From Anaerolineaceae bacterium (GTDB lineage Bacteria > Chloroflexota > Anaerolineae > Anaerolineales > Anaerolineaceae): a stretch of 48,701 nt of DNA. Below, one piece after another: positions 1 to 10,281 of this stretch. The stretch's first letter is position 1. The number at the start of each line of letters is the position of its first letter. The translations under genes and the position numbers were made by a program. Location of the stretch: positions 1-48,701 of the forward strand of contig JAFGLU010000121.1 of the NCBI GenBank assembly GCA_016927865.1, in the 5' to 3' direction. The notes under the pieces were generated by a model, which saw only the letters and a program-made list of their open reading frames with translations, ran no database searches and was not told the DNA's origin.

Positions 1-225
1 AAAATGCGGGGTTCACCACGCCAATTCCCAATGACCCCCTTTCTTTTCTTATCTTACCCCCTCTCGCAAAACTTTGAAACACACTCAGTTACTCAAAAAG
101 TCTTGCATCCGGCGCATTTTCAGCGGATAATTGATAAACATTAACGACCTCTCTGCCGAAGGTAGAAGAGGGGAAATTTCCTCGCTCTCTCAGCGAACCA
201 CCTTCATCCAGAATCATTTTTTCTC
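1..225. other. Intergenic region before the first gene
   Basis: No coding region is visible here. Bases 1-34, read on the minus strand, carry an AATTGGCGTGGTGAA-type segment that recurs near 7620-7655, 12829 and 16825 (see the repeat entry). Around 145-175 there is a weak hairpin built from CCTCT and AGAGG. I could not pick out a convincing -35/-10 pair or a Shine-Dalgarno sequence for the gene starting at 226. Confidence 0.5.
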
Positions 226-3200
226 ATGACACTGCTCAACATCCAGTGCTTTGGCGCATTCCAAGTCAGCCTGCCCGGGCAGCCCCTCAGCGCGTTTGGC
301 GCCGAGAAGGTGCGTGCTCTGTTAGCTTACCTGGCGGTTGAGTCCGACCGTCCCCACCCCCGTCGCCGCCTGGCTGGGCTGCTGTGGCCCGACCAGCCTG
401 AAGAACGCGCCCTGCACAACCTGCGTCAGGCCCTCTCCACCCTGCGCAAACTGCTCCCCGACCCGCCCACCGGAGAACCATTCTTCCTTGTCACCCCCGA
501 CACAGTGCAGTTCAACCCGCGCAGCCCCCACAACCTCGATTTGCGCGAGTTTCAGCGTTTGCTGGATGAAGCCCTGCGCCACCTCTCCGACCGGCCCTGC
601 GCCGGGCGGCCCGTGCTGCCCATGCTCCAGTCGGCCCTGGCCCTCTACCATGGGCCGTTCCTTGAGCATTTCAACCTGGATGACAGCAGCGAGTTCGACG
701 AATGGGCCTTCATGCTACGCGAAAGCAGCAATCAACGCGCCGTCCAGGCGCTGGTCCTCCTGGTGGATTATCACGAGCGGCGTCACGAGTTCGAACTCGC
801 CCGCCGGGCTGCCGAGCGATTGGTCGAGCTGGCTCCCTGGGACGAAACCGCCCACAACCAGGTCATCCGCCTGCTGGCCCAAAACGGCCAGTGCAGCGCC
901 GCCCAGGCTCGTTATGCCACCTTGCGCCGCTACCTTGCCGATCAAATGGGCCTGGAGCCTTCCGCCGAAACCGTGGCTCTTTTTGAGCAGGTGCGCCAGG
1001 CCGCAGCCGCCCGCCAACCGCTGCCCGCCCCCACGCCGTCCTCGCCCCACAATCTGCGCCTGCCCGCCAGCCCTTTCATTGGGCGCGAACCCGAGCAGTT
1101 GCAGCTTGCCGAACTGCTGGCCGATCCTGTCAACCGCCTCATCACCCTGCTGGGCGCGGGCGGCATGGGCAAAACTCGCCTTGCCCTCCAGGTTGGCTAT
1201 GCGCAGATCGGTCTCTTCTCCGATGGCGTTTGGTTTGTGCCCCTCCTCGAAAGCGGCCTGATCGCAGCCATTGCCGATGCCCTCCAATTCACCTTCGCCG
1301 GCCCTGACGGGCCCCACGCCCAGTTGGTCAACTTCCTCTCCGGCAAGTGCGCCCTGCTCATCCTGGACAGCTTCGAACACATCCAAAATGAGGTTCCCCT
1401 GCTGGCTGAGCTGCTCGAAGCTGCTCCCAACCTGGTGTTCCTGGTTACCTCTCGCCTGCGCCTCGACCTGCACGCCGAAATTGTCTTCCCCGTAGAAGGC
1501 CTCGAAATCCCCCCCGACTCAGCCGAGCTGCTATCCGACCCCCAGCGTTACAGCGCCCCCGCCCTGTTCCTCTCTCGGGCGCGCCGCCTGCGCCGCGACC
1601 TGGCCTTCGGCGAAGCCGATGCTCCCGCTTTGCTCGAAATTTGCCGTCTGCTCGACGGCATGCCCCTGGGCCTGGAGCTGGCTGCCGCCACCGCCTGGAG
1701 CCGCTCCCTGCCCGAAATCGCCGCCCAAACCCGCGCCAGCCTGGACTCGCTTTCGGCCAATTTCCCCGACCTGCCCGCCCGCCATCGCAGCCTGCGCGCG
1801 GTCTTTGACAAATCCTGGACCTTGCTCACCCCTCAGTTACAAGCCTGCCTGGCGCGCCTGTCCGTTTTTCGCGCCGACTTCCTTCCGGCTGCCGCCGAAG
1901 CTGTGGCTGACTGTACGCCCGAGTTTTCCTCTGCCCTGCTCGATCGCTGCCTGCTGCGCCAAAACGGCGAAGGCCGCCTGCAAATCCCCGAGCCCATCCA
2001 ACCCTATGCCGCCGATCAGTTGGCCACGCTCGATTCTCAGGTCGCGGAAGTCCATGCAGCCCACGCCGCTCACTATACCGTGCTGCTGTCCAGCCAAAAC
2101 GACACGCTCACCGGCGCGGAAATGCGCGCCGCGCTGGCGGTTCTGCTCCCCGAAATGGAAAATCTCCGCCAGGCCTGGCTGTGGGCCGCGGGAAATCAGC
2201 GCGCCGATCTGCTCGACCAGGCCTTGCAACCCTTGCACCAGTTCCTCTACACCCGCAGCGCTTTCCAGGAAGCCATTCGCCTGTTTGAGGCCGCCCTGAC
2301 TCACTCACAAGATGCCCCCCTCGCCGCCCGCCTGAAAAACCGCCTGGGTGTCTATTACATACGACTGGGTCGCCACGATGCTGCCCAACAGACCTTACAG
2401 GAAGGTCTGCAAGGTTCGCGCGACCATAATCTCACTCATGAAATGATCCTGGCCCTCAGCCACCTGGCTAACCTGCATCACAAGCACGGCGAGCCCGCCG
2501 AAGCCATGCGCCTGATCGAGGAACTCCTTGCGCTCTCCCAATCCATTGACCATCTGGAAGGACAGCGCAGCGCCCATTACTTGCTGGCACGAATTTACTA
2601 TAATCGCGGCGACCTGGCCGAAACTGTCCAGGCTATGAACGCTTCGTTGGAAATTGCCCGCCGTATCGGCAATCCTCTAGGTATTCTCACCGCCCTCAAC
2701 GTGTTGGGTGATTATTACTGCAACCAGGAGCAGTATCTCGAGGCGCTGCGTATCTACGAGGAATGCCTGGAGATTTCACGCTCGTTGGGCAGCCGCTTCC
2801 ACATTGCCATGCAGCTCAACAACCTGGGCGTGGTGCATCACATGACTGAAAACTTCGCCGAGGCCACGCGTTATTATCTGGAGAGCCTGGACATCTGCCG
2901 CGACACCGGCGACCTGGAAGGCGAAAGCGTGGCCCTGTGCAACCTGGGGGAAGTCGCCACCCTCACCGCCGATTACCCCGCCGCGCAGCACTATTACGCC
3001 CAGGCCCTGGAAATTGGCCGCCGCATCGAAAACGCCTGGACCATTGCCGTGGCGAACAACAACCTGGGCGAAACGCTGCGCCGCATGGACGACCTGCCCG
3101 GCGCCTGGAGCAACTTCGCCCAGGGATTGCGCATCGGTTGGGACAGCGAGGCCCTCTCGCAAGTCATGGAGTCGCTGGCCGGGATGGGCGCTATTCTGAT

Positions 3201-3390
3201 CCAAACCGGTTCGGTGAGCCTGGGGAAACAAACCCTGGCCACCGTCCGCGACCATTCCATCAGCGAGCCCAAAGACCGCGCCCTGGCCGTCGCCGGGTTA
3301 GAAGCGCTTTCTCCCTTCACCGAGCCTCTCCCGCCCCTGGAAGATCTTGTCGCCCGGCTGCTGGCGCTGCCCGGAATTCCAACCCGCTAG
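226..3390 (+). CDS. BTAD/SARP-type transcriptional regulator with NB-ARC-like ATPase and TPR repeats
   Basis: A 1054-residue signalling regulator. Residues 1-95 resemble the OmpR-like winged helix of SARP/BTAD regulators (start MTLLNIQCFGAFQVSLPG, then a KVRALLAYLA helix). Residues 100-260 form the bacterial transcriptional activation (BTAD) helical repeat region. A P-loop GAGGMGKT lies near residue 308, followed by a Walker B-like CALLILDSFEH and an NB-ARC/STAND-like ATPase. Residues about 690-1000 are tandem TPR units (repeated LGDYYCNQEQYLEALRIYEE-like blocks). This is the usual STAND plan: sensor repeats, ATP switch, DNA-binding head. Family knowledge suggests transcription activation after ligand sensing; the target is unknown. 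It stands alone and converges on the NUDIX gene 3 bp downstream. The start is the first ATG of the frame, with no clear Shine-Dalgarno. Confidence 0.85.
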   Translation: MTLLNIQCFGAFQVSLPGQPLSAFGAEKVRALLAYLAVESDRPHPRRRLAGLLWPDQPEERALHNLRQALSTLRKLLPDPPTGEPFFLVTPDTVQFNPRSPHNLDLREFQRLLDEALRHLSDRPCAGRPVLPMLQSALALYHGPFLEHFNLDDSSEFDEWAFMLRESSNQRAVQALVLLVDYHERRHEFELARRAAERLVELAPWDETAHNQVIRLLAQNGQCSAAQARYATLRRYLADQMGLEPSAETVALFEQVRQAAAARQPLPAPTPSSPHNLRLPASPFIGREPEQLQLAELLADPVNRLITLLGAGGMGKTRLALQVGYAQIGLFSDGVWFVPLLESGLIAAIADALQFTFAGPDGPHAQLVNFLSGKCALLILDSFEHIQNEVPLLAELLEAAPNLVFLVTSRLRLDLHAEIVFPVEGLEIPPDSAELLSDPQRYSAPALFLSRARRLRRDLAFGEADAPALLEICRLLDGMPLGLELAAATAWSRSLPEIAAQTRASLDSLSANFPDLPARHRSLRAVFDKSWTLLTPQLQACLARLSVFRADFLPAAAEAVADCTPEFSSALLDRCLLRQNGEGRLQIPEPIQPYAADQLATLDSQVAEVHAAHAAHYTVLLSSQNDTLTGAEMRAALAVLLPEMENLRQAWLWAAGNQRADLLDQALQPLHQFLYTRSAFQEAIRLFEAALTHSQDAPLAARLKNRLGVYYIRLGRHDAAQQTLQEGLQGSRDHNLTHEMILALSHLANLHHKHGEPAEAMRLIEELLALSQSIDHLEGQRSAHYLLARIYYNRGDLAETVQAMNASLEIARRIGNPLGILTALNVLGDYYCNQEQYLEALRIYEECLEISRSLGSRFHIAMQLNNLGVVHHMTENFAEATRYYLESLDICRDTGDLEGESVALCNLGEVATLTADYPAAQHYYAQALEIGRRIENAWTIAVANNNLGETLRRMDDLPGAWSNFAQGLRIGWDSEALSQVMESLAGMGAILIQTGSVSLGKQTLATVRDHSISEPKDRALAVAGLEALSPFTEPLPPLEDLVARLLALPGIPTR

Positions 3391-3393
3391 ATA

Positions 3394-3861
3394 TCAAATA
3401 TTCTGGCGCGCCAGTTCAATCACCTGCCGGTGCTGCCCCGCCACGCACGCCGGAAGTGCATCGGGCGCAAACCAGCTTGCCTCCAGCACCTCCCAAGAGT
3501 CCACGTGAAGCTCACTACCAACCGATTGGGCCGTGAAATAAGCCTCCACGCGCAGCTTGTACCCGCTGAGAACGTATAGTAAGCGCGCATCTCGAATAGA
3601 GACGCCCGTTTCTTCGCGCACCTCGCGGGCAAACCCCACTTCCCAGGTCTCGCCGCGCTTCACAATCCCGCCCGGCAAGCTCCATTCATCCTTGGCGCCC
3701 AGACGCGCCCGCACCAACAGCACCCGCCCAGCCTGGTCAAACACCGTCCCGTGCACATCCACAAAAAATTTGGCGCTGAACAGCCAGATCAAATACCACA
3801 GGTAGGTGCCGTTGATCTTATGCCAGACGTCCGCGAAAACAGAAGCAAGTTTGTTCCTCAT
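3394..3861 (-). CDS. NUDIX hydrolase
   Basis: A 155-residue NUDIX-fold pyrophosphohydrolase. The NUDIX box is complete: G65, E71, R79-E80, E83-E84, G86 in the order G-x5-E-x7-RE-V-REE-T-G-V, so Mg-dependent hydrolysis of a nucleoside diphosphate derivative is expected; the substrate cannot be read from the sequence. Residues 18-33 (GTYLWYLIWLFSAKFF) are strongly hydrophobic and could tether the enzyme to the membrane or pack on the domain. The chosen ATG at 3861 follows a TTG at 3864 in the same frame, which could also start it. The start lies 12 bp after the stop of the penicillin-binding protein, so the two are probably co-transcribed. It converges with the BTAD regulator. Confidence 0.85.
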   Translation of the reverse strand: MRNKLASVFADVWHKINGTYLWYLIWLFSAKFFVDVHGTVFDQAGRVLLVRARLGAKDEWSLPGGIVKRGETWEVGFAREVREETGVSIRDARLLYVLSGYKLRVEAYFTAQSVGSELHVDSWEVLEASWFAPDALPACVAGQHRQVIELARQNI

Positions 3862-3873
3862 CAAAGCACAGCG

Positions 3874-6800
3874 CTAAGCCCCCAGGGTGGGCGTCTCCGT
3901 CGGGGTTTCCGTTGGAGTTGGCGTCTCGGTGGGCGTTTCGGTAGGCGTAGGCGTTATGGTTGGCGTCTCGGTGGGAGTCGGCGTTAGCGTTGGCGTGGGG
4001 GTATACGTCGGGGTAGGGGTTGGCGTGGGTGTAGGGGTTGGCACCTGCAAATTGAGCCGCAGGCGCTTCTCGGCATGGCGGTCCTGCGTACTCTCCATAT
4101 AAATCCGCAGGGTGATCTCCCCGGCGGGGATATCCTTCAAATCCCAACTGTAAATCCGGTCCGGCGAGCGCACCGGTTGGTCCACGCCTTCCAGTAACGT
4201 TTTCCATTCGGCAGGGTCACTCCCCACACCCCATTCCAGACGGAACTTGCGGAAATCCGAACTGGCATCCACCACCGCGTAGATATCCAGCGGGCGAGAA
4301 GTGATCGTCTGCCCGTCGCTCAGCCCTGCAAAGTACAGGCTAGGCCGCGAATCACTGCCGCGGCACTCGCGCTCAGGCACAAAAGTCAGCTTGTCGTCAA
4401 AGCCGTTGCTTTGTGCCCAATTGCGCCCGTCGTCGGTCTCGCGGATCCACTTCACCGCCGAGGCATCCGTCACATTAATCGCAAACAGGTCGTCGGTGAA
4501 CCCCGTGCACTCCGCCGAGGCCGTCAGGCCTGTCCAGGTATCGATAGTCACCTTCTTCCAAAGGTCTTCCGTTTTGGGCAGCGGCAGCTGGTGGGCGGCA
4601 AAAATCTCAGAGCGCTGCGCGGGACACCATTCCGAAGGCTCTGTGCCCGACACCGAACATACCACCCGATCCACAATCCCCGCCGGGCGGGAGAAAGGCG
4701 AGGGGTTGCCGCCGGTCAAGTTTTGAATGGCTCCTTGCATGAAGGTGCTCCAAATCGGCGCGGCTCCGGTCAAACCGGACACATTCTGCATCGGGGTGTA
4801 GTCGGCGTTGCCCACCCACACTCCCACCGCCAGGTCGGGGTTGTAGCCCATTGTCCAGTTATCACGGAAATCGTTGGTCGTGCCGGTCTTAGTCGCCGCC
4901 GGGAAGGGCAGATTGAGCACCGAATTGGGTCCAAAAGCCGGCCTCCGGGCTTCGTTATCCGACAGAATCGAAGTGATCAGGTAGGCATGCTCCACGGCAA
5001 CCACCTGATCTCCTGCCGGAACCTGATACTCATACACCAAATTTCCAGCAAAATCCACAATCTTGGTGATCGCTACCGGCGGGATGCGTTTTCCACCGTT
5101 GGCAAGCGTGGCAAAGGCCCCGGTCATCTCCAACAGCGATACGTCGCCGCCGCCCAGGGTCAGAGCCAGTCCGTAATCGTCACGCGTCAGGGTGGTGATG
5201 CCCAGCCGTTTGGCCATGCCAATCAACCCTTCCGATTGGGCGGTGGCGGGGTCGTCAAACACATTTACAAATGAAAGTGTTTTCACCGCAGGAATATTGT
5301 AAGAGTTGGCCAGCGCCGAGCGCACCGTGACCGGCCCGTGGAATCGCCCATCATAATTCACCGGGCGGTACGGCTCGCGGGTGTCATCGGCGCGCCCCGA
5401 AGGCGGGAACTCGCTGGGTACATCCCAAATCAACGTGGCCGGTGTCCAGCCCTGTTCAAACGCCGCCAGGTAGGTCAACGGCTTGATCGACGAACCCGGC
5501 TGGCGCGGCGAAACGCTCATGTTCACCTGACCCGAGATGGCTTCATTGTTGAAGTCCGCCGATCCAACCATCGCCAGGATCTCTCCCGTGCTCGGCCTCA
5601 CCGCAACCAGCGCGCCGTTGCTGGCATTGCGGTCCGCCAATGAGTTCACCTGCTCGCTCACGATCTGCTGGGCCATGTCCTGCAAGCCCGGGTCCAAGGT
5701 GGTGTAGACGGTGAATCCCGAGCGATAAATCGTTTGCGCGTCGTACTGATCTTCCAGCAACATGCGGATGTAATTCACCCAATGTGGGTAACGCATCCCA
5801 AACGAGGGCGTGGGGAAATTGTAGTTCTCCATCTCTTGGGCGGCCTGAGTGGCAGTTGCAGCGTCCACGCACACCCGCTCGGTGCTGTTGCTCACTTCAA
5901 TACAATCCTTCTCAATGGAAAGCTCGTACATGAGCACCAAGATGGTCTTGTGGCGGTTGAGGGTAGCGTCGCGGTTGGTATAAATATCATAGGTGGATGG
6001 CAGCTGGACCAATCCCGCCAGGAAAGCAGCCTGGCTCAAGTTCAGGTTTTGCGCGGAGGATTTGAAATACATCTCCGAAGCCGCTTCCACCCCATAGGAT
6101 AGGTTGCCGTAATTCACTTCGTTCAAATACAACTCCAAGATTTCATCCTTGGAATACTGGCGGGTGATTTCCGCCGCCAGAACAATCTCGCGGGACTTGC
6201 GCTCATAGCTCACTTTCGCCGCCTCTTCCGGGCTGAGCAGCAACATACGCGCCAGTTGCTGAGTGATGGTGGACGCCCCCGAAACTACCTCGCCGGAGGT
6301 GTAATTCTGCCAGAAAGCCCGCGCAATGCCGATTGGGTCGAAGCCGGGATTGTTATAAAATTCCTTGTCCTCGGTGGCAATGATCGCCGCCACCATATAC
6401 GGTGAAATACGCGACAAAGGCACGTAGGTGCGCCGCCCGGCGTTGGGGTCCAGAATTTCATATAAGGCGTTACCGTTGCGGTCCAGGATGCGCGTGGTCT
6501 CAAACTGCGAGGCCCGTTCACGCAGCGTGCTCACGTCGGGAAGGTCGCGTGCAATCCGGTAGTATTGGAAAATCACAAAACCGGCCCCAATTCCACCGAT
6601 CAAGATCAACACCGCCAGCGCGGCCACAAACAGCTTGAACAAGCAGCCCATTGCCTTGACCCAATCCGAGCCTCCCCCAGAGCGCTTTTGGGGCTTCGCG
6701 GGCGGCCTTACCGGCGGCTGGCCAGCCGCCGGACGTCCGGCTGGCTGACCGGTCTGAGCGGCCACAATCCGGCGCTGGGTTTGCGAACGGGCCCGCTCCT

Positions 6801-7578
6801 GATAAGCAGCCGGCGTCACTTGCGTTGCATTGATGTCGCTTTCTTCCACCCGCGGCGGCAAGGTAGGTCCCGCTGTGGCTCTACCAACAGAAGGCTGTGT
6901 GTAGGGAACGCGGCGGCTGGGCGGGGTAGCATCCGCCGGGGGCGGGAAGGTGCGGTCATCAAATGGCGTCCCGCTCACCGGGTCCGAGGCAGTCACCGCG
7001 GATTGTTCTCTCTGGATTGGAAGTGTGTTCCAATCCATCGACTGTGTAGTGAACGGAGGGATGGTAGCATCGGGGTCGGCCACCGGCTGGCCGGGTGCCG
7101 GTTCGCTGACCTGGGTTGCCGCGAGGTTGGGCGGCGGCTGGGTTGGCTCTTCGCTGTAACGGGTCGCGGGCGCCTCCTCTTTTGGCTCAAGCACCTGCGT
7201 CTCAGCCAGCGCAGCCTCAACATAAGCGGACTGGGAGGGGGCCTCCTCGGGCTCAAGCGCCTGCGTTTCTGCAAGCGATTCTTCCATCGAAGCCGCAGCA
7301 GGCTCCTCACCTTCCGGCGTGAACACCAGGTCATCGTCCGATTGCTTCTCTTGGGGCTCGAACACCACTGTGTCTTCTGTTAAAACAGGCGGAATGGCCC
7401 CCAAATCAATCTCAGATTCAGGTTCAGCGCCTGCCGCGTCTTGCTGAGGAGCATCGATAGGCAAAGTCTGCCCCAATTCCGCTTGCTCGCCTGCTTCAAT
7501 CAATCGGCGCAGCCGGTTGGCCGCGGTGTTTTCAATATTTTTTTCGCCGTCCTGCGGCGCCTGTTCGGAGTTGTCCAT
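3874..7578 (-). CDS. Bifunctional penicillin-binding protein (GT51 transglycosylase / transpeptidase)
   Basis: A class A PBP that polymerises lipid II glycan strands and cross-links peptides outside the membrane. At 1234 residues it is much longer than the usual 700-850. Residues 1-305 are a charged, Pro-rich cytosolic tail with repeated TQ motifs (T105-Q, T127-Q, T155-Q, T252-Q). A membrane helix spans about 309-340. The GT51 domain has the catalytic EDKEFY motif (E403) and [13 protein letters not shown] near 434-446. The transpeptidase has SSIK (catalytic S696, K699), SYN (759-761) and KTG (897-899). Residues about 1085-1180 form a beta domain, followed by a Pro-Thr repeat tail (1179-1231) of [12 protein letters not shown] units. 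A promoter lies at 7604-7632, and the NUDIX gene follows. Confidence 0.93.
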   Translation of the reverse strand: MDNSEQAPQDGEKNIENTAANRLRRLIEAGEQAELGQTLPIDAPQQDAAGAEPESEIDLGAIPPVLTEDTVVFEPQEKQSDDDLVFTPEGEEPAAASMEESLAETQALEPEEAPSQSAYVEAALAETQVLEPKEEAPATRYSEEPTQPPPNLAATQVSEPAPGQPVADPDATIPPFTTQSMDWNTLPIQREQSAVTASDPVSGTPFDDRTFPPPADATPPSRRVPYTQPSVGRATAGPTLPPRVEESDINATQVTPAAYQERARSQTQRRIVAAQTGQPAGRPAAGQPPVRPPAKPQKRSGGGSDWVKAMGCLFKLFVAALAVLILIGGIGAGFVIFQYYRIARDLPDVSTLRERASQFETTRILDRNGNALYEILDPNAGRRTYVPLSRISPYMVAAIIATEDKEFYNNPGFDPIGIARAFWQNYTSGEVVSGASTITQQLARMLLLSPEEAAKVSYERKSREIVLAAEITRQYSKDEILELYLNEVNYGNLSYGVEAASEMYFKSSAQNLNLSQAAFLAGLVQLPSTYDIYTNRDATLNRHKTILVLMYELSIEKDCIEVSNSTERVCVDAATATQAAQEMENYNFPTPSFGMRYPHWVNYIRMLLEDQYDAQTIYRSGFTVYTTLDPGLQDMAQQIVSEQVNSLADRNASNGALVAVRPSTGEILAMVGSADFNNEAISGQVNMSVSPRQPGSSIKPLTYLAAFEQGWTPATLIWDVPSEFPPSGRADDTREPYRPVNYDGRFHGPVTVRSALANSYNIPAVKTLSFVNVFDDPATAQSEGLIGMAKRLGITTLTRDDYGLALTLGGGDVSLLEMTGAFATLANGGKRIPPVAITKIVDFAGNLVYEYQVPAGDQVVAVEHAYLITSILSDNEARRPAFGPNSVLNLPFPAATKTGTTNDFRDNWTMGYNPDLAVGVWVGNADYTPMQNVSGLTGAAPIWSTFMQGAIQNLTGGNPSPFSRPAGIVDRVVCSVSGTEPSEWCPAQRSEIFAAHQLPLPKTEDLWKKVTIDTWTGLTASAECTGFTDDLFAINVTDASAVKWIRETDDGRNWAQSNGFDDKLTFVPERECRGSDSRPSLYFAGLSDGQTITSRPLDIYAVVDASSDFRKFRLEWGVGSDPAEWKTLLEGVDQPVRSPDRIYSWDLKDIPAGEITLRIYMESTQDRHAEKRLRLNLQVPTPTPTPTPTPTYTPTPTLTPTPTETPTITPTPTETPTETPTPTETPTETPTLGA
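3880..4045 (-). repeat. Short tandem repeats coding for the Pro-Thr tail of the PBP
   Basis: On the plus strand this stretch is a run of near-hexamer units such as GTTGGC, GTCTCG and GTGGGC. On the coding strand it makes alternating Pro-Thr dipeptides with Glu-Thr variants. The related linker in the L,D-transpeptidase (about 14370-14530) is built the same way. The units differ at third positions, so the repeat is old or under selection for protein sequence rather than a fresh microsatellite. It produces long open reading frames on the opposite strand that are not genes. Confidence 0.75.
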
Positions 7579-7603
7579 AGGTCTATGTTACCTCGTTGGC
7601 CTC

Positions 7604-7632
7604 ATTCTAGCATATCTTTCGGCAATTCCCAA
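7604..7632 (-). promoter_or_regulatory. Predicted sigma70-like promoter of the PBP gene
   Basis: On the minus strand: -35 TTGGGA (7632-7627), a 17 bp spacer, then -10 TAGAAT (7609-7604). This puts transcription start near 7597, giving a leader of about 19 nt before the ATG at 7578. No strong Shine-Dalgarno is present in that leader. Confidence 0.5.
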
Positions 7633-7877
7633 AATGCGGAATTCACCACAGCAACATCCAAAGAGCCCTGCTTTCTCTATAGTATCTTAACGTCGCAGGT
7701 ACTGGATTTGCTCCATAGACCACCCGAACAGGAGCACGCAAAAGTCGGCCTTCTCCCAAATCCGTTCTTGATTTGGGAGAAGGAAGGGGATGGAGGTTGA
7801 ATTCGCCAACAACCTTTGCAGGCACATGAAACGAACCGTGCTGAACCGTTGACCCTATTCTTTGTTACAATACATGT
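7620..7877. other. Intergenic region with a hairpin and repeat fragments
   Basis: Between the divergent PBP and glycosidase-like genes. Bases 7620-7655 contain an AATTCCC/AATGCGG/TTCACCAC segment shared with bases 1-34. A 12 bp perfect hairpin sits at 7751-7781 (TTCTCCCAAATC, loop CGTTCTT, GATTTGGGAGAA). A -10-like TACAAT is at 7866-7871, only 6 bp before the ATG at 7878. The nearby TTGACC (7849-7854) is only 11 bp from it, too close for a normal -35. No gene is seen. Confidence 0.5.
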
Positions 7878-10259
7878 ATGCGCACATGGAAACTCACCGC
7901 TGAAGACCCGCGCCAGTTGACCCTGGCTGCCGACGCCCGCATTACCCCCACTGATTATGTAAACGATATCATCTGGGAAATCAACCCTGGCCTGGGCGAA
8001 CCTCCCGCGCTGGCTGTGCAAACCACCTTTGGCTTGCGGGCGCGCCTCATGCAGTTTTTCCCTTCCTTCACCCGCCTGGGCAAAACCCGCACCGACCCGG
8101 CCTCGTTTCACCAGCCGCCGGTCATCACCCGCTGCTACCCCAATTACATCTCCCTGGCCTGCGAGCCCTTTGACGGCGTCAACCTGACTGCCGAATACCA
8201 TGTGCCGGTCTCTTCCGCGCTGGCCGGCCGCTTCACCTTCCACAATCGCAGCATCTTACCTCACAACGTCCGCCTGGAATGGTCCGGCCTGCTCAGCCCG
8301 CTCAGCGGTGGCGAGGGCATGGTTGCTCAAACCGTCGAATACAGCACCGTTTTGCAGGGTCGAACCGCTGAACTGGCGGTCATTGGCTTCTTTTCGGGCG
8401 GCCCGGCCGCCGCCAAAGGCCCCTACCCCGGCCTCACCACCCAACTGGAGCTTTACCCCGGCGCCACGCAGACCTTTCAATGGAGCGTGGCGGCCATGCC
8501 CAGCACCGCCGAGGCTATGGAACTGGCGCGCGCCACCGCCTCTCGTCCCTGGGAAGCCGAAATTGCCCGCATTGAGCTTCTCAATACCGCCGAAACGGTC
8601 GAATTTGAAACCGGCCGGGCCGATTGGGACGCCGCGTTGACCCTGGCGCAAAAAACTGCCTTTAGTTTGTGGCACACCCCCACCCAGGCTTTGCCCGCAC
8701 CCTCCATCGTCCTCTCTCGCCGCATTGACCAGGGGGCCGCCGCCCGCGAGGATGGCAGCGACTATCCCTACCTGTGGAGCGGCCAGCCCACACAGGAGGC
8801 TGCCTACCTGGCTGGTCAGCTCCTGCCCGGTGCGCCACAGCACAGCCTGAACCTGCTGGATAATTACCTCCACACACAAGATGACTCCGGCTTTATCGAC
8901 TGGAAGCCCGGCCTGGGCGGGCAGCTCACCCGCCAACTGGCCCCACCCATGCTCACCAGCCTCATTGACCCCGCTCAAATTGCCCCCGAATGGTTGTCTG
9001 TGCGCTGGCCGGCCTTACTGCGCTTCACGCGCCTGTGGCTCTCCCCGCTCCACGATCGTGACCAGGACGGCCTGCCCGAATGGGACCACCCCTTGCAAAC
9101 CGGCCTCGATACGCTGCCGCTCTTTGACCGGTGGAATCCAGCCGCCCAGGGAGTGGAAATTAGCACCGTAGAAAGCCCGGCTCTGGCGGCCATGCTGTAC
9201 CGCGAATGCGAAAATCTGTTGACAATGGGCCGCAAGGCCCATCTCGAGGAAGATTTCGCCGAAGACCTGGCCTGGCTGGAGGAAACCATCACACGCCTGC
9301 GAGAAGCCGTTGAAGAAACCTGGGACTCCCAGGCTCATCTTTACCGCTACCGCGATGCCGCCACGCATCGCAGCCTCAGCGGGCGCACCTTGTTTGAATT
9401 TTCTGGCGCCGGCGACTTCGCCATCCACAAGCGGCTGCGTTCGGCTCAGCGGCTGGTCCTCCAAATCGACGCCGTCGGCGAAGGCACCCGGGCCGTCATC
9501 GTTCGCCTGGCCGGGCTAGACACCAAGAATCGCCCCGTGGAGGAAACCCTGCTCCCGCGCAGTTTCACCTGGAGCCGCCGCCGTGGAGTGGCCACCTCGC
9601 GCCAGGTCTACTCGCGCGTCGAGCGTATCGAAATAGAGGGCCTGGCGGATGAGGACCGCGGGCGCCTGCGCTCCGTCGATTTAAGTCAGACGGATCTCAG
9701 CCTCTTCCTGCCCCTCTGGGCCGGAATCCCCTCCTCTGAGCGCGCCGCCGAGATGATCGAGCAAACTCTCCTGCCCCCATTCCTTTCGCCCGCCGGTTTT
9801 ACCACCTGCGCCGGTGAAAGCTGCCTGGGTGGCCCGCCCGAACTGTCCTACATCAGCCTACCCTGGAACACCTGGATCCTCGAAGGCATGTTGCATTATG
9901 GCTATCGCAAAGAAGCCGCCCAGGTGTTTACCTGCCTGATGGATACCGCCGCCCTCGCCTTGAAGAATGAACGCACCTTTTACCAGTACTACGAAGCCAA
10001 AACCGGGCAAGTCCGCGGTGAACGCGGCCATCTCGCCGGAATTTCACCCGCCGGGCTGTTTTTGCGCTTGATCGGAATTGATCGCTTGACACCTGATGAA
10101 ATTTGGGTGCGAGATTCATGCCCTTTCCCGTGGACAGTTACGGTAAAATATCGTACGATAGTATTAACTCGAAAAGGTGACCAAACCACCATAACACTCC
10201 CTGGCGTCACCCCATTATCCTTAACCGGGCCGGGGCTACACCAAATCAGCCTTACCTGA
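7878..10259 (+). CDS. Six-hairpin glycosidase-like protein (GH63/MGH1-type)
   Basis: A 793-residue protein with the look of an (alpha/alpha)6-barrel glycoside hydrolase. Residues about 1-210 are an N-terminal beta-sandwich. The barrel has DRDQDGLPEWDH near 391-402, a motif placed like the catalytic loop of GH63, trehalase and mannosylglycerate hydrolase relatives. Later come SYISLPWNTWILEGMLHYGY near 657 and FYQYYEAKTG near 700, which match the family's tryptophan-rich substrate motif and its C-terminal Glu motif. Between about 498 and 600 there is a beta-rich insertion that does not look like barrel helices. There is no signal peptide, so it probably acts in the cytosol. A TACAAT box ends 6 bp before the ATG, suggesting a leaderless message. 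It is 22 bp upstream of the PII-like pair and probably in their operon. Substrate unknown. Confidence 0.6.
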   Translation: MRTWKLTAEDPRQLTLAADARITPTDYVNDIIWEINPGLGEPPALAVQTTFGLRARLMQFFPSFTRLGKTRTDPASFHQPPVITRCYPNYISLACEPFDGVNLTAEYHVPVSSALAGRFTFHNRSILPHNVRLEWSGLLSPLSGGEGMVAQTVEYSTVLQGRTAELAVIGFFSGGPAAAKGPYPGLTTQLELYPGATQTFQWSVAAMPSTAEAMELARATASRPWEAEIARIELLNTAETVEFETGRADWDAALTLAQKTAFSLWHTPTQALPAPSIVLSRRIDQGAAAREDGSDYPYLWSGQPTQEAAYLAGQLLPGAPQHSLNLLDNYLHTQDDSGFIDWKPGLGGQLTRQLAPPMLTSLIDPAQIAPEWLSVRWPALLRFTRLWLSPLHDRDQDGLPEWDHPLQTGLDTLPLFDRWNPAAQGVEISTVESPALAAMLYRECENLLTMGRKAHLEEDFAEDLAWLEETITRLREAVEETWDSQAHLYRYRDAATHRSLSGRTLFEFSGAGDFAIHKRLRSAQRLVLQIDAVGEGTRAVIVRLAGLDTKNRPVEETLLPRSFTWSRRRGVATSRQVYSRVERIEIEGLADEDRGRLRSVDLSQTDLSLFLPLWAGIPSSERAAEMIEQTLLPPFLSPAGFTTCAGESCLGGPPELSYISLPWNTWILEGMLHYGYRKEAAQVFTCLMDTAALALKNERTFYQYYEAKTGQVRGERGHLAGISPAGLFLRLIGIDRLTPDEIWVRDSCPFPWTVTVKYRTIVLTRKGDQTTITLPGVTPLSLTGPGLHQISLT

Positions 10260-10281
10260 CGAGCTCGCCTAAGGAGGTCCT

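Noticed and set aside
3880-4045. Possible CRISPR-like or satellite array
   Set aside because: The units code in frame for a Pro-Thr tail and there are no spacers of even length.
7849-7871. TTGACC and TACAAT as a standard promoter of the glycosidase-like gene
   Set aside because: The spacer is only 11 bp, far from the usual 16-18; the TACAAT may still act, but with another upstream element.
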